Below, piece after piece: positions 1 through 6,063 of a stretch of 6,390 bases of DNA. The notes below the pieces were generated by a model that was not told the origin of the DNA, made no database searches, and saw only the letters and a program-made list of their open reading frames with translations. The stretch spans positions 1 through 6,390 of the forward strand of contig DAITPA010000079.1 of NCBI GenBank assembly GCA_036833805.1, written 5' to 3'. Each line of letters starts with the position of its first letter. Within the stretch, counting starts at the first letter, position 1. The stretch is from PALSA-1196 sp036833805. GTDB taxonomy: Bacteria > Pseudomonadota > Gammaproteobacteria > Steroidobacterales > Steroidobacteraceae. The position numbers and the translations under genes were made by a program.

Positions 1-368
1 CCGCCACGGTAGTCACGCCGACCATACTTCTGCTGATAGGTGTAGTCGGCGTGACCGGGGCGGAAACGGTCTTTGATCTTTTCGTAGTCGCGCGAGCGAG
101 CATCCGTGTTCTCGATGAGGATGCCGATAGGCGTGCCGGTGGTGCGACCCTCAAATACGCCGGACAGGAGCTTTACCTGATCGCCCTCGCGGCGTTGACT
201 GACGAAGTGCGATGTACCCGTGCGGCGCCGGTCGACGTCAAGTTGCAGGTCCGCTTCGCTCAAGGCGAGGCCTGGCGGGCAGCCATCCACGACGCAGCCC
301 ATGACCGGTCCGTGGCTTTCGCCAAAGGTTGTGACGGCAAAAAGCTTGCCGATCGTGTTACCCGGCAT
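1..368 (-). CDS. aroC: Chorismate synthase, N-terminal part (3' end outside window)
   Basis: Chorismate synthase removes phosphate from 5-enolpyruvylshikimate-3-phosphate to give chorismate, the last step of the shikimate pathway, using reduced FMN in the cytoplasm. The visible 122 codons begin MPGNTIGKLFAVTTFGESHG, which includes the family signature GESHGP (residues 16-21) followed by the DGCPPG segment. Further conserved blocks are DRRRTGTS (46-53), the QRREGDQVKLLSGVFEG stretch (58-74), IENTDARSRDY, and FRPGHADYTYQQKYGRRDYRG near the edge. This matches the E. coli enzyme closely, and about two thirds of the protein lies beyond position 1. The start at 368 is supported by a GGAG ribosome-binding site (complement of 376-379) and by the family N-terminus. 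The gene overlaps the end of prmB by 11 bases, so translational coupling is likely. The prmB-aroC order is also found in E. coli. Confidence 0.97.
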   Translation of the reverse strand, partial: MPGNTIGKLFAVTTFGESHGPVMGCVVDGCPPGLALSEADLQLDVDRRRTGTSHFVSQRREGDQVKLLSGVFEGRTTGTPIGILIENTDARSRDYEKIKDRFRPGHADYTYQQKYGRRDYRG

Positions 369-1257
369 GAAGCTGCTCCGCCGTCAGTAAAAAAACGCCG
401 CCGCCGCCGCGCTCGAACTCAAGCCACGTAAACGGCAGTCCCCGAAACGCCCGCCGCACGGCGAACTCGGTGTTGCCCGCTTCGACGACCAGAATGCCGC
501 GCGGCCGAAGATGGCGCGCCGCATCACGCAGAATGCTGCGAATAGAGTCGAGCCCCCCCTTGCCGGCAGCCAGAGCGATCCGCGGTTCGTATCGGTACTC
601 GGCCGGCAACGCAGCAAGCTCGCGTGCGCCGACATAGGGCGGATTGCTCACGATGATATCGTAGCTGCGCCCGCCGAGCGCGCTGAAATGGTCGGACTGC
701 ACGAGGCGTACGCGCCGCCCCACGCGGTGCTGACGCACATTGATGCGCGCGACCTCGAGCGCATCACGGCTGACGTCGACCGCATCCACGCGCGCCTGCG
801 CAAACGCGCGCGCACAGGCAATCGCGATGCATCCGCAGCCGGTGCCGAGGTCGAGCACACGGCGCACGCGTGCGGCTTCGATCCACGGACTGAAGCGGCG
901 CTCGATGAGCTCCGCCAATGCCGAGCGCGGAATGAGCACGCGCGCATCGACACGGAAGCGCAAGCCCGCGAAGCTTGTGTGGCCGGTGAGATAGGCTGCG
1001 GGAATGCGCTCGCTGATGCGGCGGTCGATCAGCGTCTTGACCAATTGGCGCGCGCGCACACCGACGCGGCGCGCGTAGCTTTTCGCGCTCGCCGGATGCG
1101 GCAGATCCATGGCATGCCAGACGAGCGCCGCGGCCTCATCCTCGGCATTGTCGGTGCCGTGGCCGAAGAAGACCTGCGCACGCCGCAAGCGCCGCGCGCT
1201 CGTCGCAATGAGTGCGCGCACCGTCGGGCGCTGCGCGCTGTGAGATAATTCGCTCAT
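358..1257 (-). CDS. prmB: Ribosomal protein L3 N5-glutamine methyltransferase PrmB
   Basis: PrmB is an S-adenosylmethionine-dependent methyltransferase that methylates a glutamine of ribosomal protein L3. The 299-residue product has GHGTDN near the N-terminus (32-37), IPRSALAELI (109-118), the SAM-binding motif DLGTGCGCIAIA (136-147), the catalytic NPPY motif (205-208), and a C-terminal FTWLEFERGGGGVFLLT block (276-292). GHGTDN, the PRSxxAELI segment and the FTWLEF...GGxGVFxLT ending separate PrmB from its paralogue PrmC, as does the position just upstream of aroC. The open frame continues to 1422, but that extension runs antisense through the SCO gene. The start at 1257 gives an N-terminus of about the E. 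coli PrmB length, with a weak GAAG ribosome-binding site just upstream. This start codon overlaps the ATG of the divergent SCO gene. The protein is slightly shorter at its C-terminus than E. coli PrmB (about 310 residues). Confidence 0.95.
   Translation of the reverse strand: MSELSHSAQRPTVRALIATSARRLRRAQVFFGHGTDNAEDEAAALVWHAMDLPHPASAKSYARRVGVRARQLVKTLIDRRISERIPAAYLTGHTSFAGLRFRVDARVLIPRSALAELIERRFSPWIEAARVRRVLDLGTGCGCIAIACARAFAQARVDAVDVSRDALEVARINVRQHRVGRRVRLVQSDHFSALGGRSYDIIVSNPPYVGARELAALPAEYRYEPRIALAAGKGGLDSIRSILRDAARHLRPRGILVVEAGNTEFAVRRAFRGLPFTWLEFERGGGGVFLLTAEQLHAG
1241..1249 (+). promoter_or_regulatory. Possible extended -10 promoter for the SCO-psd-epmA-msrC-rarD cluster
   Basis: The sequence TGAGATAAT fits an extended -10 element (TGnTATAAT) with one mismatch and stands out in very GC-rich DNA. 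I see no -35 at the expected spacing, which is tolerable for extended -10 promoters. Transcription would start about seven bases downstream, almost exactly on the ATG at 1256, giving a leaderless or nearly leaderless mRNA. No convincing ribosome-binding site precedes that ATG, which agrees with this. The element lies inside the first codons of prmB on the opposite strand. It is a prediction from sequence only. Confidence 0.4.
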
Positions 1258-1870
1258 GATGCTTCGACGTTCATGGATAGCCTGGAGCCTCGCCGCCGCC
1301 TGCGCGGCGCTTGCAGGCTTCTGGGTCGCGCGCCAAGTTGACAGCGCCCCGCTGCAGCTGGCAAGCGGCACCTGGTTTGCGCAGCCGCGCCCGATCGGGG
1401 CGCTCGCGTTGACGGCACACACCGGTAAGACTCTGACGGAGCGCGATCTTACCGGCCATCCGACACTTGTGTTCTTTGGATTTACTCACTGCCCGGATGC
1501 TTGCCCGACGACGCTTGCACGGCTTGCCGAGATCAAAAAGAGCGCGGCGCTGCCCGATTTGCGCGTGCTCTTTGTCAGCGTCGATCCGGGGCGCGACACA
1601 CCCGCGGCTCTCGCGCCCTACGTGCATGCCTTCGATCCCGACTTTATCGGCGCAACCGCCGATGCGCGCGAGATCGGCAGGCTCGCGCAAAGGTTTGGCG
1701 TGGCGGTCGCGCGTATCGACCTGCCGGGCGGCGACTACATGATGGAGCATTCCGCGGCCGTGTTTCTCCTCGACCACCACGCGCAAATTGTGGCGGTGTT
1801 CACTCCGCCATTTGATGTGCCGCCGTTCGTCGCGGACCTGCGGCACGTCGAAGCACGATTGCGCAGCTGA
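1256..1870 (+). CDS. SCO1/SenC family copper chaperone, membrane-anchored
   Basis: SCO proteins are thioredoxin-fold copper chaperones that deliver copper to the CuA centre of cytochrome c oxidase, or act as thiol-disulfide partners, outside the cytoplasmic membrane. The 204-residue product has an N-terminal hydrophobic helix (about residues 7-25) after two arginines, with no clear lipobox, so it is probably an uncleaved membrane anchor. The thioredoxin-like domain holds the copper-binding pair in CPDAC (C79 and C83, inside FFGFTHCPDAC), VDPGRDTP (109-116), and the third ligand His165 in the MEHSA motif. All three copper ligands are present, so the protein should be functional. ATG codons at 1256 and 1259 are both possible starts; using the second would remove the overlap with the prmB start. 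The stop overlaps the psd start by one base (TGATG). No cytochrome oxidase gene lies in the window, so its exact client is unknown. Confidence 0.93.
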   Translation: MMLRRSWIAWSLAAACAALAGFWVARQVDSAPLQLASGTWFAQPRPIGALALTAHTGKTLTERDLTGHPTLVFFGFTHCPDACPTTLARLAEIKKSAALPDLRVLFVSVDPGRDTPAALAPYVHAFDPDFIGATADAREIGRLAQRFGVAVARIDLPGGDYMMEHSAAVFLLDHHAQIVAVFTPPFDVPPFVADLRHVEARLRS

Positions 1871-2766
1871 TGTCCGCTACGCCGTCGGAGGCCGACGCCC
1901 GCGCGAGGATTGGCGAGCGTCTCTTCGTCCTGATGCAGCATCTCTTGCCGCAGCACAGCTTGTCGCGCCTCGTCTGGCGCATCACGCGCAGCCGCCATGC
2001 AGGCCTTAAGAACTATCTCATCGCAATCTTTATGGATCACTTTCATCCGGACATGAGCGACGCGCAACAACCCCTGCCGCATGCGTATGACACATTCAAT
2101 GAATTCTTCACGCGCGCCTTGCGCGCGGGCGCACGGCCGCTTGCCGCAGACCCGAGCGTCATTGTTGCGCCGGTCGATGGCACCATCAGCGCCATGGGGT
2201 GCATCGACGGAGCAGAGCTCCTGCAGGCGAAGGGTCACAGCTATTCGCTGGCGGCGCTGCTTGCAGGTCCGCCGGCAGTCGCGCGCCGTTTTGTCGATGG
2301 GGCTTTCGCGACGGTGTATCTCGCCCCCTATAACTATCATCGCATCCACATGCCCGCGGACGGCACGCTCACTGCGGCGTGGTACGTACCAGGCCGGCTC
2401 TTCAGCGTCAATGCGACGACCACGGCGCGTGTAACGGGACTGTTCGCGCGCAATGAGCGCATCGTATGCGTTTTTGAGGATGGTCCCTTCAGTTTCGCGC
2501 TGGTTCTGGTGGGCGCGCTGTTCGTCGGCAGCATGACCACTCACTGGCATGGCGACGTCACGCCGCGCACGCGCCGGGCCTGCGAGCTCAAAAGCCCCCC
2601 GGCGGCAGACATGCATCTGCCGCGGGGCGCGGAGCTCGCACGCTTCAATATGGGATCAACGGTGATTCTGCTGTTGCCACGCGGGCAGACTGCTTGGGCG
2701 GCGGGACTCACCACCGGCAGCCGCATTCAGGTCGGTCAGCCGCTCGCGCGGCGGCATGCGTCGTGA
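1870..2766 (+). CDS. psd: Phosphatidylserine decarboxylase proenzyme
   Basis: This enzyme decarboxylates phosphatidylserine to phosphatidylethanolamine, the main zwitterionic phospholipid of Gram-negative membranes, and acts at the inner membrane. The 298-residue proenzyme is of the bacterial type I size. It carries the catalytic Asp103 in APVDGTIS, His157 and His160 in YNYHRIHMP, and the self-cleavage motif MGST (261-264). Cleavage between Gly262 and Ser263 should give a large beta chain and a small alpha chain with an N-terminal pyruvoyl group. E. coli has LGST at this place; the Met variant occurs in the family as far as I recall. Asp103 and His160 line up with E. coli Asp90 and His147. 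The ATG shares one base with the SCO stop and has no strong ribosome-binding site, suggesting coupled translation. The 3' end overlaps the epmA start by four bases (GTGA). Confidence 0.97.
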   Translation: MSATPSEADARARIGERLFVLMQHLLPQHSLSRLVWRITRSRHAGLKNYLIAIFMDHFHPDMSDAQQPLPHAYDTFNEFFTRALRAGARPLAADPSVIVAPVDGTISAMGCIDGAELLQAKGHSYSLAALLAGPPAVARRFVDGAFATVYLAPYNYHRIHMPADGTLTAAWYVPGRLFSVNATTTARVTGLFARNERIVCVFEDGPFSFALVLVGALFVGSMTTHWHGDVTPRTRRACELKSPPAADMHLPRGAELARFNMGSTVILLLPRGQTAWAAGLTTGSRIQVGQPLARRHAS

Positions 2767-3734
2767 GCGAGCCGAGCTGGCGTGCGAGCGCGGCTCGCTC
2801 GATGCTCGAGCGCCGCGCGACACTGCTCGCGGCGGTGCGGCGCTTCTTCGCGGCGCGTGCTGTGCTCGAGGTCGATACCCCGTTTGTTGTCAACCACCCC
2901 GTGAGCGATGTGCACATGCATGCGGCGCGGGTGGCATTTGACGGCACGCTCGCGCACTTTGTGCACAGCTCGCCTGAATACGCCATGAAGCGGCTGCTCG
3001 CATCCGGCAGCGGCGACATCTTTCAGATCTGCCATGTGGTGCGCGCTTTTGAGACGAGTCGCCTGCACAACCCCGAATTCACCCTCCTCGAGTGGTATCG
3101 CGTCGGCTATTCGCTCGCCGAGCTGATGGCTGAAGTCGAGGCGCTGGTGCGCGACACCTGCGCGGCTCTTGCGGCGGGCGTGACCGAGCACGTGAGCTAT
3201 CGCGATGCCTTTGCCCGCGTACTGGCGCTCGATCCTTTTTCCGCAAGCATGCGCGAGCTCGAAGACGCGGCCGGGCGTTTGGGGCTCACGCGGGGCGACG
3301 CATCTGACGATATAAGCCGCGATGACTTACTTGATTTCCTGATGACGGCACAGGTGGGCCCGAGCCTCGGGCGCCATGGACTCGCCTTTGTGCACGCTTA
3401 TCCGGCCTCGCAGGCGGCACTGGCATGCCTGGACCCCGACGATGCGCGCGCCGCACAGCGCTTTGAGCTCTTTCGTAGCGGCGTTGAACTCGCCAACGGT
3501 TATCGTGAGCTCACATCGCCCCTCGAGCAGCGCGCCCGCTTCGAGGCGGACAACGCCGAGCGGGGCCGCCGGCGTCTGCCGGTTTTTCCCATCGATGAGC
3601 ACCTCTTGGCGGCGCTTACCGCCGGCCTACCCGAGTGCGCGGGCGTGGCGCTCGGCTTGGACCGCTTGCTGATGCTCGCGACAGGCGCCGAACACATTCA
3701 CGAGGTCATTGCCTTTCCAACCGAGCGCGCCTGA
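2763..3734 (+). CDS. epmA: EF-P--(R)-beta-lysine ligase EpmA (GenX/PoxA/YjeA)
   Basis: EpmA resembles the catalytic core of class II lysyl-tRNA synthetase without the anticodon-binding domain. It activates (R)-beta-lysine with ATP and attaches it to Lys34 of elongation factor P. The product of 323 residues (E. coli 325) shows motif 1 around RRFFAARAVLEVDTP (26-40), the SSPEYAMKRLL block (69-79), motif 2 ending in RLHNPEFTLLEWYR (100-113), the PASQAALA segment (214-221), VELANGYREL (241-250), and motif 3 GVALGLDRLLML (294-305). The GTG at 2763 is chosen because it gives an N-terminus (SEPSWRAS) like that of E. coli EpmA and overlaps the psd stop by four bases. The in-frame ATG at 2694 would add 23 residues of psd antiframe sequence with no family support. 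The motif 2 loop reads RAFETSR where relatives have more glycine-rich versions. Its substrate EF-P is encoded at 5210-5779. Confidence 0.96.
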   Translation: MSEPSWRASAARSMLERRATLLAAVRRFFAARAVLEVDTPFVVNHPVSDVHMHAARVAFDGTLAHFVHSSPEYAMKRLLASGSGDIFQICHVVRAFETSRLHNPEFTLLEWYRVGYSLAELMAEVEALVRDTCAALAAGVTEHVSYRDAFARVLALDPFSASMRELEDAAGRLGLTRGDASDDISRDDLLDFLMTAQVGPSLGRHGLAFVHAYPASQAALACLDPDDARAAQRFELFRSGVELANGYRELTSPLEQRARFEADNAERGRRRLPVFPIDEHLLAALTAGLPECAGVALGLDRLLMLATGAEHIHEVIAFPTERA

Positions 3735-3746
3735 AAGAGCCTTGGC

Positions 3747-4250
3747 ATGAGTCACGTCAGCACACGTTACGAATTTAAGGACAAGTCTTCGGACTACGCG
3801 AGCCTCGCGCGGGAACTCACAAGCTTGCTCGCGGGCGAGTCCGATCTCATTGCCAACGCGGCGAACACCACGGCGCTCATCTTTGATGCCGTGCCACGCC
3901 TGAACTGGGCCGGGGTCTATTTTTTAAAGGACAGCGAACTTCTTGTCGGTCCGTTCCAGGGCAAGCCCGCGTGCGTGCGTATCGCGCTGGGCGCGGGCGT
4001 GTGCGGCCAGGCCGCGGCGCTGCGCACAACTATTGTTGTGCCGAACGTGAACGAATTTCCCGGCCACATTGCCTGTGATGCCGCATCGCGCTCCGAGATC
4101 GTCATGCCGCTCGTGCTTGGCGATGCTCTCCTGGGGGTACTCGATATCGACAGCCCCGAGCTTGCCCGTTTCGATGCGGCCGACCGCGAAGGCCTCGAGC
4201 GACTCGCCGCCATTCTCGTGGCGAGCGTGCGTGCCGGCCGCGCCGGGTAG
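3747..4250 (+). CDS. msrC: Free methionine-(R)-sulfoxide reductase (GAF domain)
   Basis: This enzyme reduces free, not protein-bound, methionine-(R)-sulfoxide, using thioredoxin-type electron donors in the cytoplasm. The 167-residue protein is a single GAF domain with the family pattern NWAGVYF (53-59), GPFQGKPACVRI (68-79), GVCGQAA (84-90), FPGHIACDAASRSEIVMPL (104-122) and GVLDIDSP (130-137). The three catalytic or resolving cysteines are Cys76, Cys86 and Cys110; their spacing (10 and 24) is the same as Cys84, Cys94 and Cys118 of E. coli YebR/MsrC. This separates it from signalling GAF domains, which lack these cysteines. The ATG is preceded by a purine-rich GAAAGAG about eight bases upstream. 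The gene follows epmA after 12 bases and is followed by rarD after three bases, so it is probably co-transcribed. Confidence 0.95.
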   Translation: MSHVSTRYEFKDKSSDYASLARELTSLLAGESDLIANAANTTALIFDAVPRLNWAGVYFLKDSELLVGPFQGKPACVRIALGAGVCGQAAALRTTIVVPNVNEFPGHIACDAASRSEIVMPLVLGDALLGVLDIDSPELARFDAADREGLERLAAILVASVRAGRAG

Positions 4251-4253
4251 GCA

Positions 4254-5129
4254 GTGCTCGAGACACGCAAGGGATTCGCCGCGGCGCTGGCAGCGTTCGC
4301 CATTTGGGGATTCCTGCCGCTTTACTTCATACCATTGCGCGAGGTATCGGCGCTGCAGGTCGTCGCGCATCGCGTGATCTGGTCGTGGGTCGTGGTGCTG
4401 GCGTCAATGACTCTGCGCGGCGAGCTTGCGCAGATTCGCGCGACTTGGGCATCTCGCGGCGTCATCTTGCGGCTCGCAGCATCCGCGATCTTCATCAGCA
4501 TCAACTGGCTCTTATACGTATGGGCAGTCGCGCACAACCATGTGGTCGACGCAAGCTTGGGCTACTTCATCACTCCGCTGGTGAATGTATTACTGGGAGT
4601 TGTCGTCCTGTCGGAGCGGCTGAATCGCGCGCAATGGACGGCGGTTGCGCTCGCCGCCGTGGGCGTAAGCTACCTCACCGTCGAGACCGGCAACGTATTG
4701 TGGATCTCGCTCACGCTCGGATTTTCGTTCGCCTGTTATGGTTTGATCCGCAAAGTCGTGCGCGTCGAGGCGCTTGCGGGACTTGCGACGGAGACGCTGA
4801 TGCTCATGCCGTTCGCAGCCGCATACCTCATCTGGTGCGCGGCGAGCGGCAGCGGCGCTCTGGGGCACGCGGGCCTTCCGATCGATGCGCTGCTGGTGGG
4901 CAGCGGACCGGTAACGGCGTTCACCTTGTTCCTGTTCGCCTACGGCGCGCGCCGTATTGCGTACTCGACCACGGGCGTGCTGAATTACATCGCCCCCACC
5001 TTGCAACTTGCGTGCGGCGTGTTCGTCTTCCGCGAGCCGTTCGCGCGGGCGCACTGGCTTGGGTTCACGCTCATCTGGACGGCGCTCCTGATTTACGCGG
5101 GCGACGGCCTGTTGAGCGCGCGGCGTTAA
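4254..5129 (+). CDS. rarD: EamA-family transporter RarD
   Basis: RarD belongs to the drug/metabolite transporter superfamily (two EamA repeats, about ten membrane helices). The name comes from chloramphenicol-sensitivity annotations; its natural substrate is not established. The 291-residue product (E. coli RarD 296) is hydrophobic throughout. It has the RarD-type segments IWGFLPLYF (17-25), VVAHRVIWSW (36-45), ISINWLLYVWAV (81-92), ASLGYFITPLVNVLLG (100-115), SERLNRAQW (120-128), YGLIRKVV (162-169) and GVLNYIAPTLQL (241-252). These distinguish it from generic EamA permeases. The GTG at 4254 is the best start: it sits three bases after the msrC stop and gives the family N-terminus (LETRKGFAAAL), with a GGTAGG-like purine run just before it. 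It is the last gene of the plus-strand cluster. Confidence 0.93.
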   Translation: MLETRKGFAAALAAFAIWGFLPLYFIPLREVSALQVVAHRVIWSWVVVLASMTLRGELAQIRATWASRGVILRLAASAIFISINWLLYVWAVAHNHVVDASLGYFITPLVNVLLGVVVLSERLNRAQWTAVALAAVGVSYLTVETGNVLWISLTLGFSFACYGLIRKVVRVEALAGLATETLMLMPFAAAYLIWCAASGSGALGHAGLPIDALLVGSGPVTAFTLFLFAYGARRIAYSTTGVLNYIAPTLQLACGVFVFREPFARAHWLGFTLIWTALLIYAGDGLLSARR

Positions 5130-5163
5130 GAGTAATGAGGTCTGTGCGGCCATGCCGCCATCG

Positions 5164-5183
5164 CGTCGCGTCGCAGCGCGACG
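5164..5183. other. Short hairpin between convergent rarD and efp
   Basis: A seven-base inverted repeat (arms CGTCGCG at 5164-5170 and CGCGACG at 5177-5183, loop of six) lies in the 80-base gap between the convergent rarD and efp genes. Its position suits transcription termination, but neither side has a run of T residues, so it does not meet the usual form of an intrinsic terminator. The surrounding sequence is also repetitive in TCGCG, so chance is possible. Confidence 0.3.
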
Positions 5184-5209
5184 ATCGCCCCGCCTTATTC
5201 CCAGAGGCG

Positions 5210-5779
5210 CTACTGCTTCGCGCGCGAAATATATTGCCCGGTGCGCGTATCAACGCGAATGGTTTCGCCTTCGTTAATGAAGAGCGGCACACGCACGACT
5301 GCGCCGGTCTCAAGCTTGGCGGTTTTCTGACCGCCGGTCGCCGTATCGCCGCGCAGCCCCGGATCCGTCGCAGTCACGACGAGCTCGATATGTGACGGCG
5401 GCACCACTTGCAGCGGCACGTTGTTCCACAACGTAATGATGCACACCGTGCCGTCCTTCAACCATACGGCATTGTCACCGATCGCAGCCTTGCCAGCGGT
5501 GTATTGCTCGAAGTTCTCCGGCACCATGAAATGCCAGAACTCCCCGTCCTGATACAGAAACTGCATGTCCATATCAACGACGTCCGCAGCCTCGACCGTG
5601 TCGCCCGATTTGAAGGTGCGCTCGATGGTTCTGCCGCTCTTCAGATTGCGGATCTTGACGCGGTTGAAAGCCTGGCCCTTGCCAGGCTTAACCATTTCAT
5701 TTTCCACGATCGAAAACGGATCTCCGTCGAGGATGATCTTCATGCCGGAGCGGAACTCGCTCGTGCTGTAATTCGCCAT
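5210..5779 (-). CDS. efp: Elongation factor P
   Basis: EF-P binds ribosomes stalled at consecutive prolines, between the P and E sites, and promotes peptide-bond formation. The 189-residue product has the usual three beta-barrel domains and almost the E. coli length (188). The N-terminal domain contains the tip loop KPGKGQAF with Lys34, the residue that EpmA modifies with beta-lysine. Other family blocks are RTIERTFKSGD (49-59), DVVDMDMQFLYQDGEFWHF (65-83), IGDNAVWL, the TDPGLRGDTATGG signature, GAVVRVPLFI and the C-terminal VDTRTGQYISR. The ATG at 5779 is preceded by GAGGA (complement of 5784-5788) and gives the standard N-terminus MANYSTSEFRSG. The open frame continues upstream to 5998, but this is non-conserved sequence across the leader. 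It is divergent from the gene at 6064. Confidence 0.98.
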   Translation of the reverse strand: MANYSTSEFRSGMKIILDGDPFSIVENEMVKPGKGQAFNRVKIRNLKSGRTIERTFKSGDTVEAADVVDMDMQFLYQDGEFWHFMVPENFEQYTAGKAAIGDNAVWLKDGTVCIITLWNNVPLQVVPPSHIELVVTATDPGLRGDTATGGQKTAKLETGAVVRVPLFINEGETIRVDTRTGQYISRAKQ

Positions 5780-5795
5780 TAATTCCTCGCACCGG

Positions 5796-5817
5796 GCGAC
5801 CCCGGTACCGGGGTCGC
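5796..5817. repeat. Perfect 22-bp palindrome in the efp leader
   Basis: Positions 5796-5817 form a perfect dyad: half-site GCGACCCCGGT followed directly by its reverse complement. In RNA it would form a nine-base-pair, GC-rich stem with a GUAC loop. It lies 8 bases upstream of the efp ribosome-binding site and just downstream of the predicted efp transcription start. On the efp strand a run of five T residues (complement of 5818-5822) comes before the stem rather than after it, so it is not a terminator for efp; on the plus strand the stem is followed by A residues, so it is not a terminator there either. It could be a 5' stabilising hairpin or a protein-binding operator. Confidence 0.85.
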
Positions 5818-5830
5818 AAAAAGGCCGCGT

Positions 5831-5860
5831 ATGATAGCGGCATCTGCATCCTGGCAACAA
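5831..5860 (-). promoter_or_regulatory. Candidate sigma70-type promoter of efp
   Basis: On the minus strand, TTGTTG (complement of 5855-5860) and TATCAT (complement of 5831-5836) are separated by 18 bases, a reasonable -35/-10 pair in AT-poor surroundings. Transcription would start near 5824, leaving a leader of about 45 bases that contains the 22-bp palindrome and the GAGGA ribosome-binding site. An alternative -35, TTGCCA at 5852-5857, would give only a 15-base spacer and is less likely. Confidence 0.5.
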
Positions 5861-6018
5861 CAAACGAGCCGACGGCGACGCGCCGCAGCGCTTCTTGCGC
5901 GCCGGCGAGCTCTGCGTTGGGCTCGGGGGAGCGCTCACTGCCTGCAATCTGAGAGGCGCAACACGCAGGCCCGGGGGGCGATGTGAGACGCTTGCCATGC
6001 GCCACTGCGTTTGAGCGC

Positions 6019-6027
6019 TGCTAGAAT
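6019..6027 (+). promoter_or_regulatory. Candidate extended -10 promoter for the gene at 6064
   Basis: TGCTAGAAT matches the extended -10 consensus (TGnTATAAT) with a single mismatch. No good -35 is found at 16-18 bases upstream. Transcription would begin near 6034, leaving a leader of about 30 bases with the GAGGG ribosome-binding site at 6051-6055. Confidence 0.45.
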
Positions 6028-6063
6028 TCGCAGCCGTTTTCGCGCCGACTGAGGGAAAGTGGG

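Noticed and set aside
511..1248. Long plus-strand open frame (245 codons) opposite prmB
   Set aside because: It is antisense to a clearly conserved gene, its composition is rich in Ala/Arg as expected from GC-rich reverse frames, and it resembles no family known to me.
1258..1422. In-frame 55-residue N-terminal extension of prmB
   Set aside because: It is antisense to the SCO gene and not present in the PrmB family; the ATG at 1257 gives the expected length.
1735..2616. Long minus-strand open frame (293 codons) across the SCO end and psd
   Set aside because: It is antisense to psd, whose motifs are complete; the Arg/Ala-rich product has no recognisable domain.
4304..5395. Long plus-strand open frame (363 codons) in another frame of rarD, running into efp
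   Set aside because: The rarD frame encodes a full conserved membrane protein; this frame is a very Arg-rich shadow caused by high GC.
5796..5822. Palindrome followed by AAAAA read as an intrinsic terminator
   Set aside because: A terminator needs T residues after the stem on the transcribed strand. Here the T run lies before the stem on the efp strand, and A residues follow on the plus strand.
5780..5998. In-frame 73-residue N-terminal extension of efp
   Set aside because: EF-P starts at MANYSTSEF with a good ribosome-binding site; the extension crosses the predicted promoter and palindrome and has no family support.
5841..6018. Possible small gene or RNA between efp and the gene at 6064
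   Set aside because: I found no start with a ribosome-binding site, no tRNA-like cloverleaf and no conserved reading frame; only promoter-like elements at its two ends.
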